In this document: positions 50,101 through 63,425 of the stretch, piece by piece
Numbering within the stretch: position 1 is the first letter of the stretch
Layout: each line of letters begins with the position of its first letter
From: Mesaphorura yosii
Lineage: Eukaryota > Arthropoda > Collembola > Poduromorpha > Tullbergiidae
Assembly (NCBI GenBank): GCA_009869945.1
Contig: WIXG01000072.1
Coordinates: forward strand, 186,001-250,000
Direction: 5' to 3'
Length of the DNA stretch: 64,000 nt
The notes under the pieces: generated by a model
Database searches by the model: none
Seen by the model: only the letters and a program-made list of their open reading frames with translations
What the model was told of the DNA's origin: nothing
Translations under genes and position numbers: made by a program

Positions 50101-53100
50101 AGGATCGAAAACGAGTCGCTCGTGTTAAACGCTTAATGTGTTCGTCTTTGCCTCCGCGGAGCTTAGCTCGTGCATTACTATTGACATCAATTCTGAGATT
50201 TTGAATTTCGTTGCCTTTTCCTTCATAAATTGGCATTACATCAACTGAGAAAGCCATACCGACGCCGTTGTAGCACCTTCCCGTGCGTCATGCTTGTGAA
50301 TGTGCCGATCGTGTGGATTAAAGCGTCTGGTATAATGAAATTGACTCGGATTGTGCGTCATGTAGCAAGTGGGCAGAAGGAAGGAAGCCAAAGGTATGGA
50401 CGTTTGATGGCACGGAATTACGGATGGACGTAATGGAGGTTGTTATAATAATAATGTTGAGTAGTATAAATGAACATCACACTAACTGCCAAAAAGATAA
50501 GAGAGAAAGCATATAATGAAAGGGGTTTTCTAATAAAAATGACCGCACACAAGATTTCTTTCCCGATAGCGGCGACCGAGTCAGTTTGATGGGGAAATTG
50601 AGCGAGCTGGGGTATTTTTTGAAGCATTCAATCATAAAAGGACCAAAGTCATTCTATTCTCCGCAAAACTTTATCTTTGACTTCACATTTGAAATTCTAT
50701 CATGGACGTAATAATTCATGAGCAACTTTTGCGGTTTCCTTCTCCGACCCAGACGAGTTGCCTGCCTGCCCTGGCCACTATTTTTCTATTTTATTTGCGA
50801 GGGTATAAAAACATCCGAAGAAGAAATAAAAATGAGCGTCTTTCCAAGTATTTTCGTCTTCGGTCACCGACAACCAGCAGCGTATTACCTTCCACTTTGT
50901 TCCTTCTTTTAAGTACTTTCCCCCAAAGTACTGGATTTACAAAATGACCAATGGACTCCAAATGATAAAGACAGAAACAATCTGACTCTATTACTCCAAC
51001 TTTTTATGGATTTGAAATTCTTTATATGGACAATAAAGATAGATGAAAGACGGCCAGCCCCAGCCCTATCTTGTCCATACCAGGAATCAACCAAAGCCTT
51101 ATTAAAGAGTCGCATTTCGGACGCACTATCAATGTTGTGTCCATTTTCCATTCAAATTGTCCGTGTTTGCATGAAGCGCTCGTGCACTTCAAATAAGCCC
51201 AAGCAATATCATCGGGCCGAAGGAATTGTGACCAAATGACTTCTTCGGATTTTATTGTTATGGCACATTCATTCGCTTGCGTTGTCAATGGCTTTGTGAC
51301 GACGAGATTTAAGCCAGCAGGGCAAGTTTCTCTTCCGAGATATTCTGGGGACAAAGTGTGAGAATCGGGAGCTGGAATGACTAATTATACTCTGCCCGTT
51401 GTCACTGTCTGCTTGATGTCTTTGTGTTGAGTGTTGATTTGATTTGCAGTAATGAATCGATTCATATCGCTTTCTTGGGACGGCAATGTAAGGACGACAT
51501 TTTATACAAATGACGTTGTTTTAATTAGAATGGGCACGGGAAATAATTGGTTTTGGTATTATGCTCCCACCGAGCACAGCTGAGTGAGTGCTGCATGATG
51601 TAGAGAAGATTTCGGGCTTGTACAGCCTAGCACCTCATAACGCGCGTCTCGTCTGGCGCCTGCTGGAGTTGGTCACACGAGGAGGAGCGGCAAGACAAGA
51701 GCTTAACCGTAATCCCTAATTTTGCAATTATAGTAATTATACGCGGAATTGGAAAGTGGGTAGATTAAGTGGGATGAAGAAATAAATGGAATCTGCTCTC
51801 TGCACAGCCACGCTGAGGTTTAATCAGAGTGAGTGAAGATTATGCGTTTATGCCCCGGACAAATGAACAACAAAAACAAGGACAACGCCGTGCGATGCTC
51901 ATTTCCGCGCTCACGAGCCGTAATGGTGAACTAAATGGAATGTGAAAGCGAGGCTAAATGGGTGGCGGTATTCGGGATGAATGAGCGACGACGATGCGAT
52001 GGGCGAGTCGGCGAGAGAGCACAGTCAGCTTCTTTGCCTCCACCGATAAGATCATAATAAGAACGAAGCAAAGTATTACATTACCAAGTTAACTGGGTAC
52101 ACAATACACACGATGATGAGGATGATTTACACGGAATGAATACAAGCTCGCCAGCGCTTGTGACTCGCCCGTTCTGCGAGGCTTGAGCGAGAAGATGAAG
52201 TAGGGAAAGGAACTTCCCTTGTGGTTACCTAAAATGTGGTCGCAGCGAAAGACTCTTTCACTTTTTATCTGATATCACTCATGATGCCATATTATTATCC
52301 CGCACTTGTACTGCTCGATGCTCGAACAGCACGTCACCCAGAGCCTCGCTCTTCACAATTGCTCCTCCAAGCAGGTTCCTCATTGTAACAGCCTTTTCAA
52401 CTGGATATTAGATTAACTTTATAATTCGCTCAAGATGAATAGCTTTCCTGCCAAATATGAATTTCATAAATCGCTCGTCCCTTCCCACAAACTTCATACC
52501 TCATCGCATCCTTCGCTCGGCTCAGCTGCACCTCCGCCTTCAATTATTTCACTTCATCACAGTCTGCAGACTGAAAGTGTATAGCGGGCGCTAATGCAGA
52601 GTTGTGTACTAAACAATTTAAATACGTCTTGATACTTGATTTCGTGCTCCGAATGTCGTGAATGCGTTTCATTTGCAGTTTCAGAGCATTCACTATCCAT
52701 ATCGGCATCGTGTCGCGCACGATACCGAATGGCAAAAGGTTAACTGCACGAAAGAAATCTCGTCATTTTCCGCCTGATCAGTCACTCTCAGATGCTCTCC
52801 AAATGTACCAGTGCGACTTTGGAGATGCGAATCCGTCTTTTGCATTTTGATTTCATTTTTATGCGTGCATTACGTCTGTTGTTACGACTGCTTAAACGTT
52901 TGTGTATAAATATTTAAATGTGGCCATTCCGTCAAGTGGGACATTGGTATGATAATGCCGTGCTCCTCTGCACATTCAAATGATTACTATTATTATGTGA
53001 CGACTTAAGAAAGGTCACCACAATGAGATAACGTTCGCCGTGGCTTGTTTCACGTTTCGAGAGGACGCGGCAGAGAGACAAACGGAGGTGAATGGTAACG

Positions 53101-56100
53101 GCGAAGTGGCTCCGGTCTCTTAGTATTGAAATCACGCAAAGCGCAGTAAAAGACTTTTGAATGTGAGTTTAAATTGGATCTATCTCTCCTGCATACAAGC
53201 AAGGATTTGTGTCGGTGGAACTCTTTTGTACTTTCACCGTGTTTGATTCCGTCGTTTCCTTCCGCCGCCGTGCTTTACAATGTATCTGCTCGTGTTATGT
53301 TATATGAAATTGCATTCATAAGGCATTTCGTTGCTCGCATACACAAACAGCTATCCCATTACATCTCCCACTCAAGTCTCTTCGGTCTCGCTCCTCATAA
53401 TAATAAAGTACACATCAAAAATCGCATAAGCAAAACAACTTGCACTCACTTAATGCCGACTTGGGCCTCTCAATCCCGTTCATTCTTTCCACCTCCAAAT
53501 TTCAGACAGGACAGGAACAAGGCAACAACTCATTTCTCTTCACTAATGAACAAGTCACAAAGCCCACAACTTTCTCCCTTCTCAAAGCTGAAGCAAAAGA
53601 ACTTCAGCAGCCGCACGCGCGAGGAGAAAGAAGAGAATTGGCACTGAGTGGATCAAAGTGTCAATTGTGCTGTCTTGGTGAGAGAATAACGAGACTACGA
53701 CTAATTCTTCTTGTTTATTTACAGCCGACATTCCGTAAAGATGTTACCGCGAGTACGACACGAGCAGTCGACTCTCATCTGACGCTACTTCCTGGCCATA
53801 TTTTACGGGCCAAACCTCCCACACCCAAACTCCATAAACTCTGGCTGTGAGTGAGTCGGGATTTGCGACTGAGACCCATTTTAAGACTTCAGCTTCTGCA
53901 TCCACAAACAATAAACACACGGCGCACGAAAAATATACGATCCTGAATTTGCATGATTTATGACAACCAAATGGGCATTTGCCCGAGAGTCTTCCAGACG
54001 CTCGACAGTTGCACGACGGAGCCTCGCATTCTTTTACAAAATTTAATGGTACGCATTACAGTCGTTCTGTTTCCTCATCATCGTTATTTCACTTCCCCTC
54101 GCAACTCTAATCATTATTGTTTTGTGGCTAATGTTGTTTTGTGGCGGCAGAAGGTAACTGGCAAGGTTTGATGGTTGGCAACGGTGGACTCCTTGGCCTT
54201 GTTTTTTATTTCATTTTCTCGAGATCAAGATGAATAGACAACAGACTCCCCATTGACTCTTATATCAACTTGTTAGCCTGCTTCTGTGCCGGGATCAACG
54301 CGAAGTCAAGTTGGATTGACTCAGCGTAATGTATTTTCCTCCCAACCTGACTCCATTATATAATTTATGTTAGTAGGTAGGATAACCGAGTTTACTGAGT
54401 TTGTTCCTTGAAGAGGGAGAATACCGTCGAACGCATTAGGATCATTAGGATGCTGGTTTTAAAGGAAAATTGTGGAAAAAAGACATTAGAATCCGTGACA
54501 GGAGAAAAGCAAGCGTTCAATATGGAGAAAGTAATGTACTGTGAGACGTGATATTCAAACGGAAGCGAGCACGTTTGAAAGGAATTACTTAAATGAGCAC
54601 TACTCATGTAAAGCCGGCAAATCGTACGGCAGGATGACTCTAAACAAAGTCCATCATCTCGGGTTATGACGTTTTGCAGTTGCCGCTAACCAAAAGACGG
54701 AAATGTCTCTTCAACAACAAGGACGGGTCTTTAGTCTTTGCCAAGCTATCACTCGTAGCAGTAGCATTTGTGCAGAGCAAAAGTCCATCAACGACTGGCG
54801 AATGCCATCGTGTATGAATGAATTCAGCAGTTTAAGCTCGCTAGCTTATCCCACATAATTGAAAGTGGCTCGTGGAGAGGATCGGAAACGACGACACGAG
54901 GAAAGGGAAACGAAAGTTTTATCATTACTTGCATGAGTTTCATTATTAGATTCATTGTATACACTTCGGTTCGATTATGATTTTTCTCCTTTTGTTACTA
55001 CGCTCATTTTCAGTTTGACTCGACTTTCTCATGTGACATTTTCATTTCAATAATACGGCAATGGGTAATCGAGCGTAAACATCACTAACTACCATCATGC
55101 ATTCATTGGCTTACGCGCTCTATTGAGCGCGGCCAAAGCACTGCACTGCCAAGTGAGGCAATCATTACTGACTTAACTGCGCACTGCCTGCTCGGCTTGC
55201 CACCACAGGTCCGCCGTGCCTTGACAGGCCGTGGTTCGGCTCTAGATAGAAAGAAGAGATAGAATCATGGTAGTACTCAAATCAGACTCATTCTTCCCAT
55301 ATTTTGACATTTTCACCCAGTCTAATCAAATCAAAACTTAACTCGCTCCTGCTCGTGTTATCTCTTCACCTCGTCTTGCCTCGCCTCTCCAACCAACCAA
55401 CAATTTTACATTCGCCAACATTTCCCTTCCAAAAAATATTCGTTTCCTCCACAAATTACATTTCCCTCCATCCCACACCATCATTACTCGGGTACGAGCC
55501 CGCTGACAGCCGCTCCGTCATGCAGAATGTGCTCAGGCTGAGTGAGGCATGGAAAATGTCTATTCATTAAATTAAACGCAGATTTCTGTCGTTCGTCCTT
55601 AACGCTGCGCTTCCTCAGCACAAAACCAATTAAAATTGAGTTACGAGACGGGCAATCAGCGGAGGAAATCCGCATTCCTTCAATGTAGATTTTTTCGCAC
55701 GCTCAATTTATTGCTTGAGATTGGCAAACCCTCGTACAAATATTGCTGAGTCAGCTACTACTGTGATAATGAGACCGTGACGCAGATGCTGCAATTTGAC
55801 AGCATAATTCCCAATTACTTTCTTGGCATCAATTATGAAACGAAGATGGCTGAAGTGGCGTGGTTGAATTGAATGCTTGAAGTGGCTGGGAAGAATCGCG
55901 CAATAATTCCTTCCAAACACGGCGTTAAAGAGTGTGTGTGTCGATGTGACTATTATTGCCTGCACTCGCAGTCTTCTGAGAACTGCGAGCCATACCTTCA
56001 TGGTCACGGAAGCAGCAGAGTGAAAGTAGTCGAAGATTGCGAGGGTCGAGACGAGCAAGGCAGCTGAAAAAGGTAATCGGGTTTTAACTGAATTTATTGG

Positions 56101-59100
56101 ATCATTGGAGAACACGATATTAAGACGAATTAGACGCTGAATGGATGCTGGTTCGGAAAGAGAAAGTAAATGGGAAAGGAATAATTCTTCTTTGCTCCAA
56201 CTCCCAATCTATATTTTATACACTCAAATATTAGCACACAACCAGCTTCAATTTTGCTCTCGTCTTGCCACTTGCATGTACAAACCCGTTTTCTCCACGG
56301 GATGAGGAAAAGAAAGTCTGAAACTCGCCTCTTTTTAGAAAGCACGAGTAACGGCTGACCATTTAGGTAATGAGAAAGAATTCAATCAAGTAAATGCGCA
56401 CACTTTCGTGTATTATCAACTAGAAAAGGCACAGCTCAGTTTCTTGCTCCTGTTTCTATTTTGCACTCGACTCCGCCATTCCGATTGCTCGCCAGACTAC
56501 CAAAGTTTGCTCTCCAATTTGACTAAAAGCTGTAAAATTATAGTTTTTGATACTTCTTCATCAAACTGTACTCGATTCTAATACTAAACTACACTTGTAA
56601 GGCCGTTTCACTTAAGTCTAGCACAAGAGGAAGTAGTTGGCAGGCAATTCCGACCAACACGTTCGCTACTATTTTATTCCAACCAAACATATATTACCCA
56701 CCCACCATTCCGTGCCGAGTCTCCACATTCAGACAGCTTCAACACGCAATTTATATCATCAAAATAATCAGCATCATCATTTCTTCCCACTTTCCTCCAC
56801 AGTCAACCGCAGCATGCACTCGCCTGAAAATTATGATTCCGGAGTGAAATTGGATATGACCCGTTTCTCAACCCATTTTATGGTCATCATAAACTGACTC
56901 TGTTATAATTAATGGCGCAGATCTATAATTAACTAGCGAGCTGGCGGAATTTCAACCGAAACAATGAGCCACGCGATCTCTGAATTGGAAGAAATGCGTG
57001 TTTAATCGCTAGGCTTAGCTATTTGGGCGAAGAAAGTGGCTATTCGGCAAGCAAGAGTTAGAAACGCAATGTGATGATTTCGTTTTGATGGTTTGCATTC
57101 ATTCTCGTCTATTTGCATTGAAGGACGCAACGGCATTTGAAAAATTTGATTAGTACTCTGGTATTGGTTCTGCAGAGCTTACTCCGGCACCAAAACGTAC
57201 AACGTACAGATGCCCATTAGTAGCAGAGGATCAACAAACTTATCATCCGCCATTAATTAGATGCCGTTGCTTACCAGCTGCCGGTACGTTCAGCTTTGAC
57301 TGCCGGGAAGAGTTCCAAACACTTTTCCCGAGAAACGCTTTCGGAAACTCGTGCTTGAACTGAGACTCGCCTCGCGAGAAGGTGCGACTTTGGCTGCTTT
57401 CGCTTGTAGCAGGTGCGAATTATGGCACTTTGGATCCTACGAAGGATTATCTGCGAATTCTGGTTGAAGTGGTTGGAAAGTTTCCATATACCCGTTTTAT
57501 AGTTAGTTGATTCTTTGCTTAAGAATAAATTCACATTACACATGCAGATAAATACCGGGTGCTCGACCAACAAGAAATATGAGCCTCGCGCGCAGTCTGC
57601 TCTCCTGTGCACGGCTTGAAATCACTGCCTCAAGTACCGGCAGAGAGATCTTCACGAAGCAGCCTCACCTTTACAATTCTATCATAAAACACATGCTGCT
57701 GATGTTGAATTACAATAGTTCCCGAACTTTTCCAGAGCTGCAGGGACTTTACTAATGCATACTGCTCGGTGTTTGCCGCGAGGTGGAAATTATTATTCAA
57801 ACCGTAACACCTTACAGCCAGGGCAAAGCACGCCATGCCACGCGGGCACAGATGAAAAATACCGCGACAGACAGAGACAGAGTCTATCGAATGTCACCCA
57901 TTACAAATCTGATAACTTAAAAATGCGACGCATTTTGACATTCGCTTCTTGTCGTTGTCAAACGGGCTTCGGTAACACTGTCGATTGAAATCAAGAGTTC
58001 AAGAAGGCTGACGTCATTGTCGTCGTAGAGGCGGTGTCATTTACGCCGAGGTTGATTTCTAAAGCGTCGATTCCAAAGATGTGACTGTAACCGACACAAC
58101 ATCCAGCGTCGCATCATTTTGTTTCGATGTGAATTCTGAAACCTAAAATATGACAGGTCGGCATTGTGAATCGGTTATTAGGTTTGGAATTCAGAATTCA
58201 AACATCTTCACATCCAGCCAAACTCTCCCCAGAGACGACGAATCAAATCTGAACTTAGGTACATTCGATGCCAAGTGGCGACGAATAAATGAGCGTTCTG
58301 ACCCACCAAAAAATAAATACAGAATCCTGTGAAGTGTGTCGTACACGCTCTTGAGAATTGCGGAATTGACAAATAAAAAGAGCACCGTGCTTCAGTTAAC
58401 TGAAAGCGAGCTGACTTGTGCTGCGTCGGACGCACAACGTGCAGCAAGCACAAAGCAAAGCTCCACGTTTGGCGAGTATTCAATAAACAAAAGGGGATCT
58501 GTGCGCACGAGCCGGCCGAGACCGGTGAGATGAGATATGGACCGAAATGATATGAGGAAAGGGAATACAAACCACTTTTGCACAACAAAGGAACTATAAA
58601 AATGGTGGTACTCCTTTTCAAACTTGATTATACGATTTTAATATCCATTTATGGTTGTGCGGTACGGCACTTTGAGGAGCAGAGCCTGTCAAAACCGCGC
58701 GTTCCACGTTATTTGGTACTTATTGCCACGAGCTATGATACTTTGACGTCGCTCCGCGGCAGGCCAGGCATTATTGTTATAAATGGATAAATCGGTCCTT
58801 CAGCTTCCGAATTACGCTGAATTATTGGCTCGTGTTGCGCTGTGCTCTCAAAATGCAGTTGAGGATGAGCCGCCGATGCGATTCGGGTGAGGGATCGAAT
58901 TCATTTCGACTCGCGTGTCAATATCACGAGTTGAGTTTAAATCTTTTTTAAAAAAAACCCAGTTGAATACTTCCTATTTTTATGCTCACTGACAAGCATG
59001 CGTGAGTTAAAATGGTCAAAATAATTCGATTTAAGGGAGCCTGGCTCCGCTCGAGTGCGAGTGTGGGAAAATGAGACAACATTCTCCCGAAGAATCAAGC

Positions 59101-62100
59101 AAGTCAATGCTGAGCCAAGCCCTGCCGCTTGTACATTACGTGAAATCCGTCTCATTTAATCACAGTGTGCTGTGTCGTGTTTGCGCACTGACTGCGAAAG
59201 AACGGTCTACTGCCAGACGTGGTTCAAGTTGAAATTTTGATGAATAAGCGCGACTGTTTTCAATTAGTCACAATAATTGCAACTGATTCTATTCATTTTA
59301 TGGTTCTCTGTGAGTGTGTCTCCGTTAGCATCCCGAAAGGCCGGCGAGAATGACACAAATCCTTTTCAACGAAGCAGAACTCTTTCCTGTTGGCTCGAGA
59401 AGCCAATATTCTAATTAACTGTAGATGTTGCCTGTCTTAAATGACCCCAATTGCAAACAAGAGCAATGAAGGAAACTTTCTGGCTGCTGGTGAAGGTCTC
59501 GTGAACGGGCAAATGACTACAAAACCTTGATGAAAGACTTACCAAACCGCGGTGTCGGATTAGATAATGAGTTGAGGACGTAATTATTCCAAGTTTGAAT
59601 CCCACAAAAAGAAATTTTGGTCATAAATGCGCAATCAGAAAGTTAAGTGAGCCAAATCATAAAATTTGAGAAGAAAGGAAAGAAAAGTTTTTACAATTTA
59701 AAATATGAAATAGAATTATTCCGCAAAGGAGAAGTTGGAATAAAAGTGTCATTACTCAATGTCTAATTGTGTTAGTCTCCAAGGACGGAGACAAAGGAAC
59801 GACGACAAATGGCAGCAGAAAAATATATTCAAGTTGGAAGCTCATTTCTTCGCACTTGCCTCGATGATCACTTTCCAAGAAGCAACTTTTCAAATTTCGT
59901 TTCTTCTCTCCTCTCTTTTATTCGACCATTTCCACTCCTCAGCGGCTGCCTGCAGGCTTATTTCGTGCTCATTATCATTGCAATTTGCCAAAATCTCATT
60001 TGCAGAGGAATAATGGAACAAACAAGGCAGAACTTTAACTGATGCTAACTTTTGGTGTACCTTTGGAGCAGATTACCGTATCACAGCGCCGCAAGCCTCG
60101 AGTAATCTGCACGTAATGCCAGCCAAAGTCTAAATAAAGTGTTCTGGCCAGTTTGAAGTTTGCGAGACTTTGTGCCGCCAATAAACTCATTGCGGACACA
60201 AGCTCAGCTCAGACAGGAGAGACTCGACTTGGCTGTGCTGTTCGGACTGGAGCCGGATAAGTAATCGCATAGTTTGCCAAGTTGAAGTTTGTCTTTCCTC
60301 TTTCGGCGTGTCTGGTTTAGATTGCAAATGAGATGATTGAGCCCGAGTGATGTATGGTGGATTTGAGAGGATTCAAACGGAAAAGTTGGAGCTGCAGCAA
60401 AGATTCGAGGAAGCGTTGGGATCATATAACGCGGAGAAGCAAGGAGAGTTTGGGCTGAGCCGGAGGCACGCTTCTAAAATGAGAAATCCTGCTTAATGTT
60501 TCCCCAAATGATCATTACATTTTCCCAACTCATCAAACCCATTACAACTTCATTACAAGCAATTGCCTATCAACCTCCTGCGCTGCGCTCGCTGCTGGAA
60601 AAAACTTTGCATTCTTTCTCTTGTCCTTGTTATCTCGCACTAACTTTTCTTTCTCCTCCCTTGGCCTGCGTTGTCGTAACCGAAAGCACTCCTTCTTCCA
60701 ATTGTCTCAACCTTCTAATTTCAATTCCTTAACAGCTTCCTGCTTTAACTTTTACAGGCATTAAAGCCACTTTCGCTGAAACCACGTAACGGGGCCACTC
60801 ATTTGCGAACCCACCGAAAACCTTACGACGTCCCTCTTTTCTGCACAAGCTCCAACAATTTTCAATAGGATGAGATCAATTATACATTGCTTGCTGCTTT
60901 ATCCGCCACTTTTTAATTATGTCCAATTATTCGAATCAGAGCATGCAAATTAAAATTTCACGATCCATAAAATCGACTCAGTGATGTGATCGTGATAGGA
61001 AACTAGCTCTACAATATTTCTTAAGTGAGACGCAAGCAGAATGTGAAACGCCATCACGATTCAGAATGTAAATATTGCCATTAAAATGCATTTCATTAAA
61101 TTTGTGAACCGGGAAGATTTTTGTCTCTTGTTTCGTCGTGATTCCGAAGGAATGAATCATATGCAAGCGGGTAGCCAGCCATAATTTATGTCCCAGACTC
61201 CATATGGCGTCTGCCTGTGCTGCTCGGATTCTGAAAAATGAAGTTTCGAGTGGAAAATAAATAACATCGAGCGAATGCAAGTTAATGTAATAAGTCACGA
61301 GGAATAAGTCTCTGCACGATTTATAACTCAATTTTCCAAGGCCTACTTATAAATTTATTTTCAAAGTACGGAGAACTGAGATGACGAATGGAAACGATAA
61401 AATAATAACCGTACACTCTTCGCGTACGATTCTTAATTAGAGCGACGAAGACAGTTGAACTGTACAGCCAAGAGGTTCATTTTACCATAATTAAAAGGAC
61501 TCAGATTTTTATTAGCCTGTTATTCAAACTCAATAAAACACTTAAACTCTACACACTTTGTTGGCAATTTATTTCTAGCAGCGCAGCACACTCGTGCAAG
61601 CTGTATGCTTATTGTTTACGTATGGCTTCATGTTACGCTGATTAGTTCATTGTCATTTCTTGACAGTCTACACTGGGCGTATGAGTACAATAATATAGTA
61701 AATAGTACGCATAAATATAAACGATTGTTAATTAAACAAAAAGTGGTAACTTTTTCTGCCGTCAACGCCTGCACAATGAAAACAATCGTGGCCTTGCGTG
61801 CGGCAATTTATTACATTTTAATAAAGTTGACAGTCGTTTAGCAGTTTACACCTTGACTAGCCACATCTTGGAGTCGAGATACATGGCAAAAAGTAAATCA
61901 TTAAATGAATCATTCAGTTCGATTTTCGATATGGTAATCAGAGTTTGGGTGCGATTACTGTAACAATACTAAACGCAGTTGGGAACAGATTGCTTAGCAA
62001 ACGATTGCCTAAGTAGCATTAACAATAATTATACGTATGTTCATTATGCAGCACTTGACGCTTACGTATTTCGTTTGGTAAATCATGGTCATTGAATACA

Positions 62101-62440
62101 GTATCCCGAGATCATCAGCTTAGGATCCAGAACTACGACTTAATTATGATACAGGTAGTATATTACTTACAAGTACGTATAACGAAGATCGTACAAGTGT
62201 CATTACGGAACATGTTTACAGAACAAGTGATACTCGCTTAACAGTAAGGAAACTCACAAATTGGCGTATCGCAGTAATTAAAAATACTTTTCTTGTGTCT
62301 CCATTTCCATACGTATTAGGAGGTATCGTACGTAAAGGACATTTTCTTCGTATACAATTATCTGGTATTCATTAGTGCTTTGTAAACCTTGTGCCACATT
62401 TGTGGAAGAGTTCATTGACTCAGCATCACTGACTAATTAC
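47130..62440. other. 15-kb interval between the LMO genes; no gene recognised
   Basis: The two LMO genes converge on this interval. I find no coding exon with a recognisable domain on either strand; isolated splice-like sites (for example acceptors before 52680 and 53725) do not connect into a frame I can support. A short (TGAT)n run lies at 49886-49900. On the minus strand ATTAAA (62450-62445) and AATAAA (61812-61807) could be poly(A) signals for LMO-B, 103 and 741 bases past its stop codon. Enhancers for the LMO genes could lie here, but no sequence evidence shows this. Confidence 0.45.
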
Positions 62441-62552
62441 GGGGTTTAATTAAAGTTTTCAATGGAACATTGTTCGTGGAGCTAGCAATTTATCGTTCCA
62501 GAGATCAAACTCATAATCATAAGGTATCAATTCAATCGCATTTCGTCTTCTC

Positions 62553-63425
62553 CTAGGGCCCTTCGACAATTCCAGAGTCAGGGCTGGTTGAGATATTGTC
62601 ATCCGCCGCATTGCTGCTGCTTCCACTCAAGACTGAGGCGCTGATGGGATTCATGTGGTGGTGGGCTTGATTGTGCTGCAGCTGCGTGGCGTACATTCGC
62701 TGGTACTCGTCGTAGCTCACTGGGGCAGGATACCTCGCAGCGTAATTAGGATTCGGTCTCGCGTTGCCCCACGCATTCATTATGTGGCCATTTTCTGGGC
62801 TATGGAGGGCTGATGATGATGATGGTGATGACCCATTGACGAGGGGCTCAGCGACTGCAGCTTTGCGGACAGGGAAGGGCTGGTGGCCTTTCTCAGCGTG
62901 CTGTTGGTGGGGCTGACGCTCTCCGTCAGCGACTCCTGGTTGCTGTAACGAAACAGAAGAGGACTTGTAGCTTATTGGACATTCGCAAGTAGCTGTAACA
63001 ATTTATTATTAATTGTGGTATTAAACTAAAATTAGGTAGTAAAAATCATAAAGTACAAGTATTCAAAGTATACCTGGAAATTTGTGACTTGCCTTCTTAG
63101 CAGGGCGAGGTTGGGGCTGTATGCCATATTTGCGAAAACCATTCTTTCTTCATAATCGTAGACGCACAAAATCTTATTTTCACACAAGTAGAACCGATCG
63201 CCAACGCAGAACCTGCCATCAGAGACAAAATTAAGATTGCCATTGATAATTCCACTCGGCCACACATAAGAAGCTTGAGACAACTGTGATTAACTGTACC
63301 TGTGATTGCACTGTTGGCACGCAAAGCATTCGAGGTGGTACACATTGTTTCTGGCTCGCATGACCATCTCAAACGCTGGAATGACTTTCGAGCAGGCCGC
63401 ACAGTAGCCCGTGTTGCCGAATAAT
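62553..63425 (-). CDS. Bx: LIM-only protein (LMO/Beadex), copy B, 3' part
   Basis: This is a second LMO gene, tail to tail with copy A; its start and LIM1 lie beyond 64000. Exon 63425-63300 encodes LFGNTG then [18 protein letters not shown] and the first half of LIM2, identical to copy A from CAACSK to CNHR. Exon 63212 onward encodes [16 protein letters not shown], ending LIM2 with the D of VYDYE, then [20 protein letters not shown]. It has two possible donors: GC type AAG|GCAAGT (end 63093, phase 2) and GT type CAG|GTATAC (end 63074, phase 0). The last exon also has two acceptors (starts 62943 and 62935). GC donor plus first acceptor gives an open frame of 129 codons, including [19 protein letters not shown], to TAG at 62553. 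GT donor plus second acceptor gives [16 protein letters not shown] and stops at 62780. Role as for copy A: a nuclear adaptor for LDB/Chip complexes. Confidence 0.93.
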
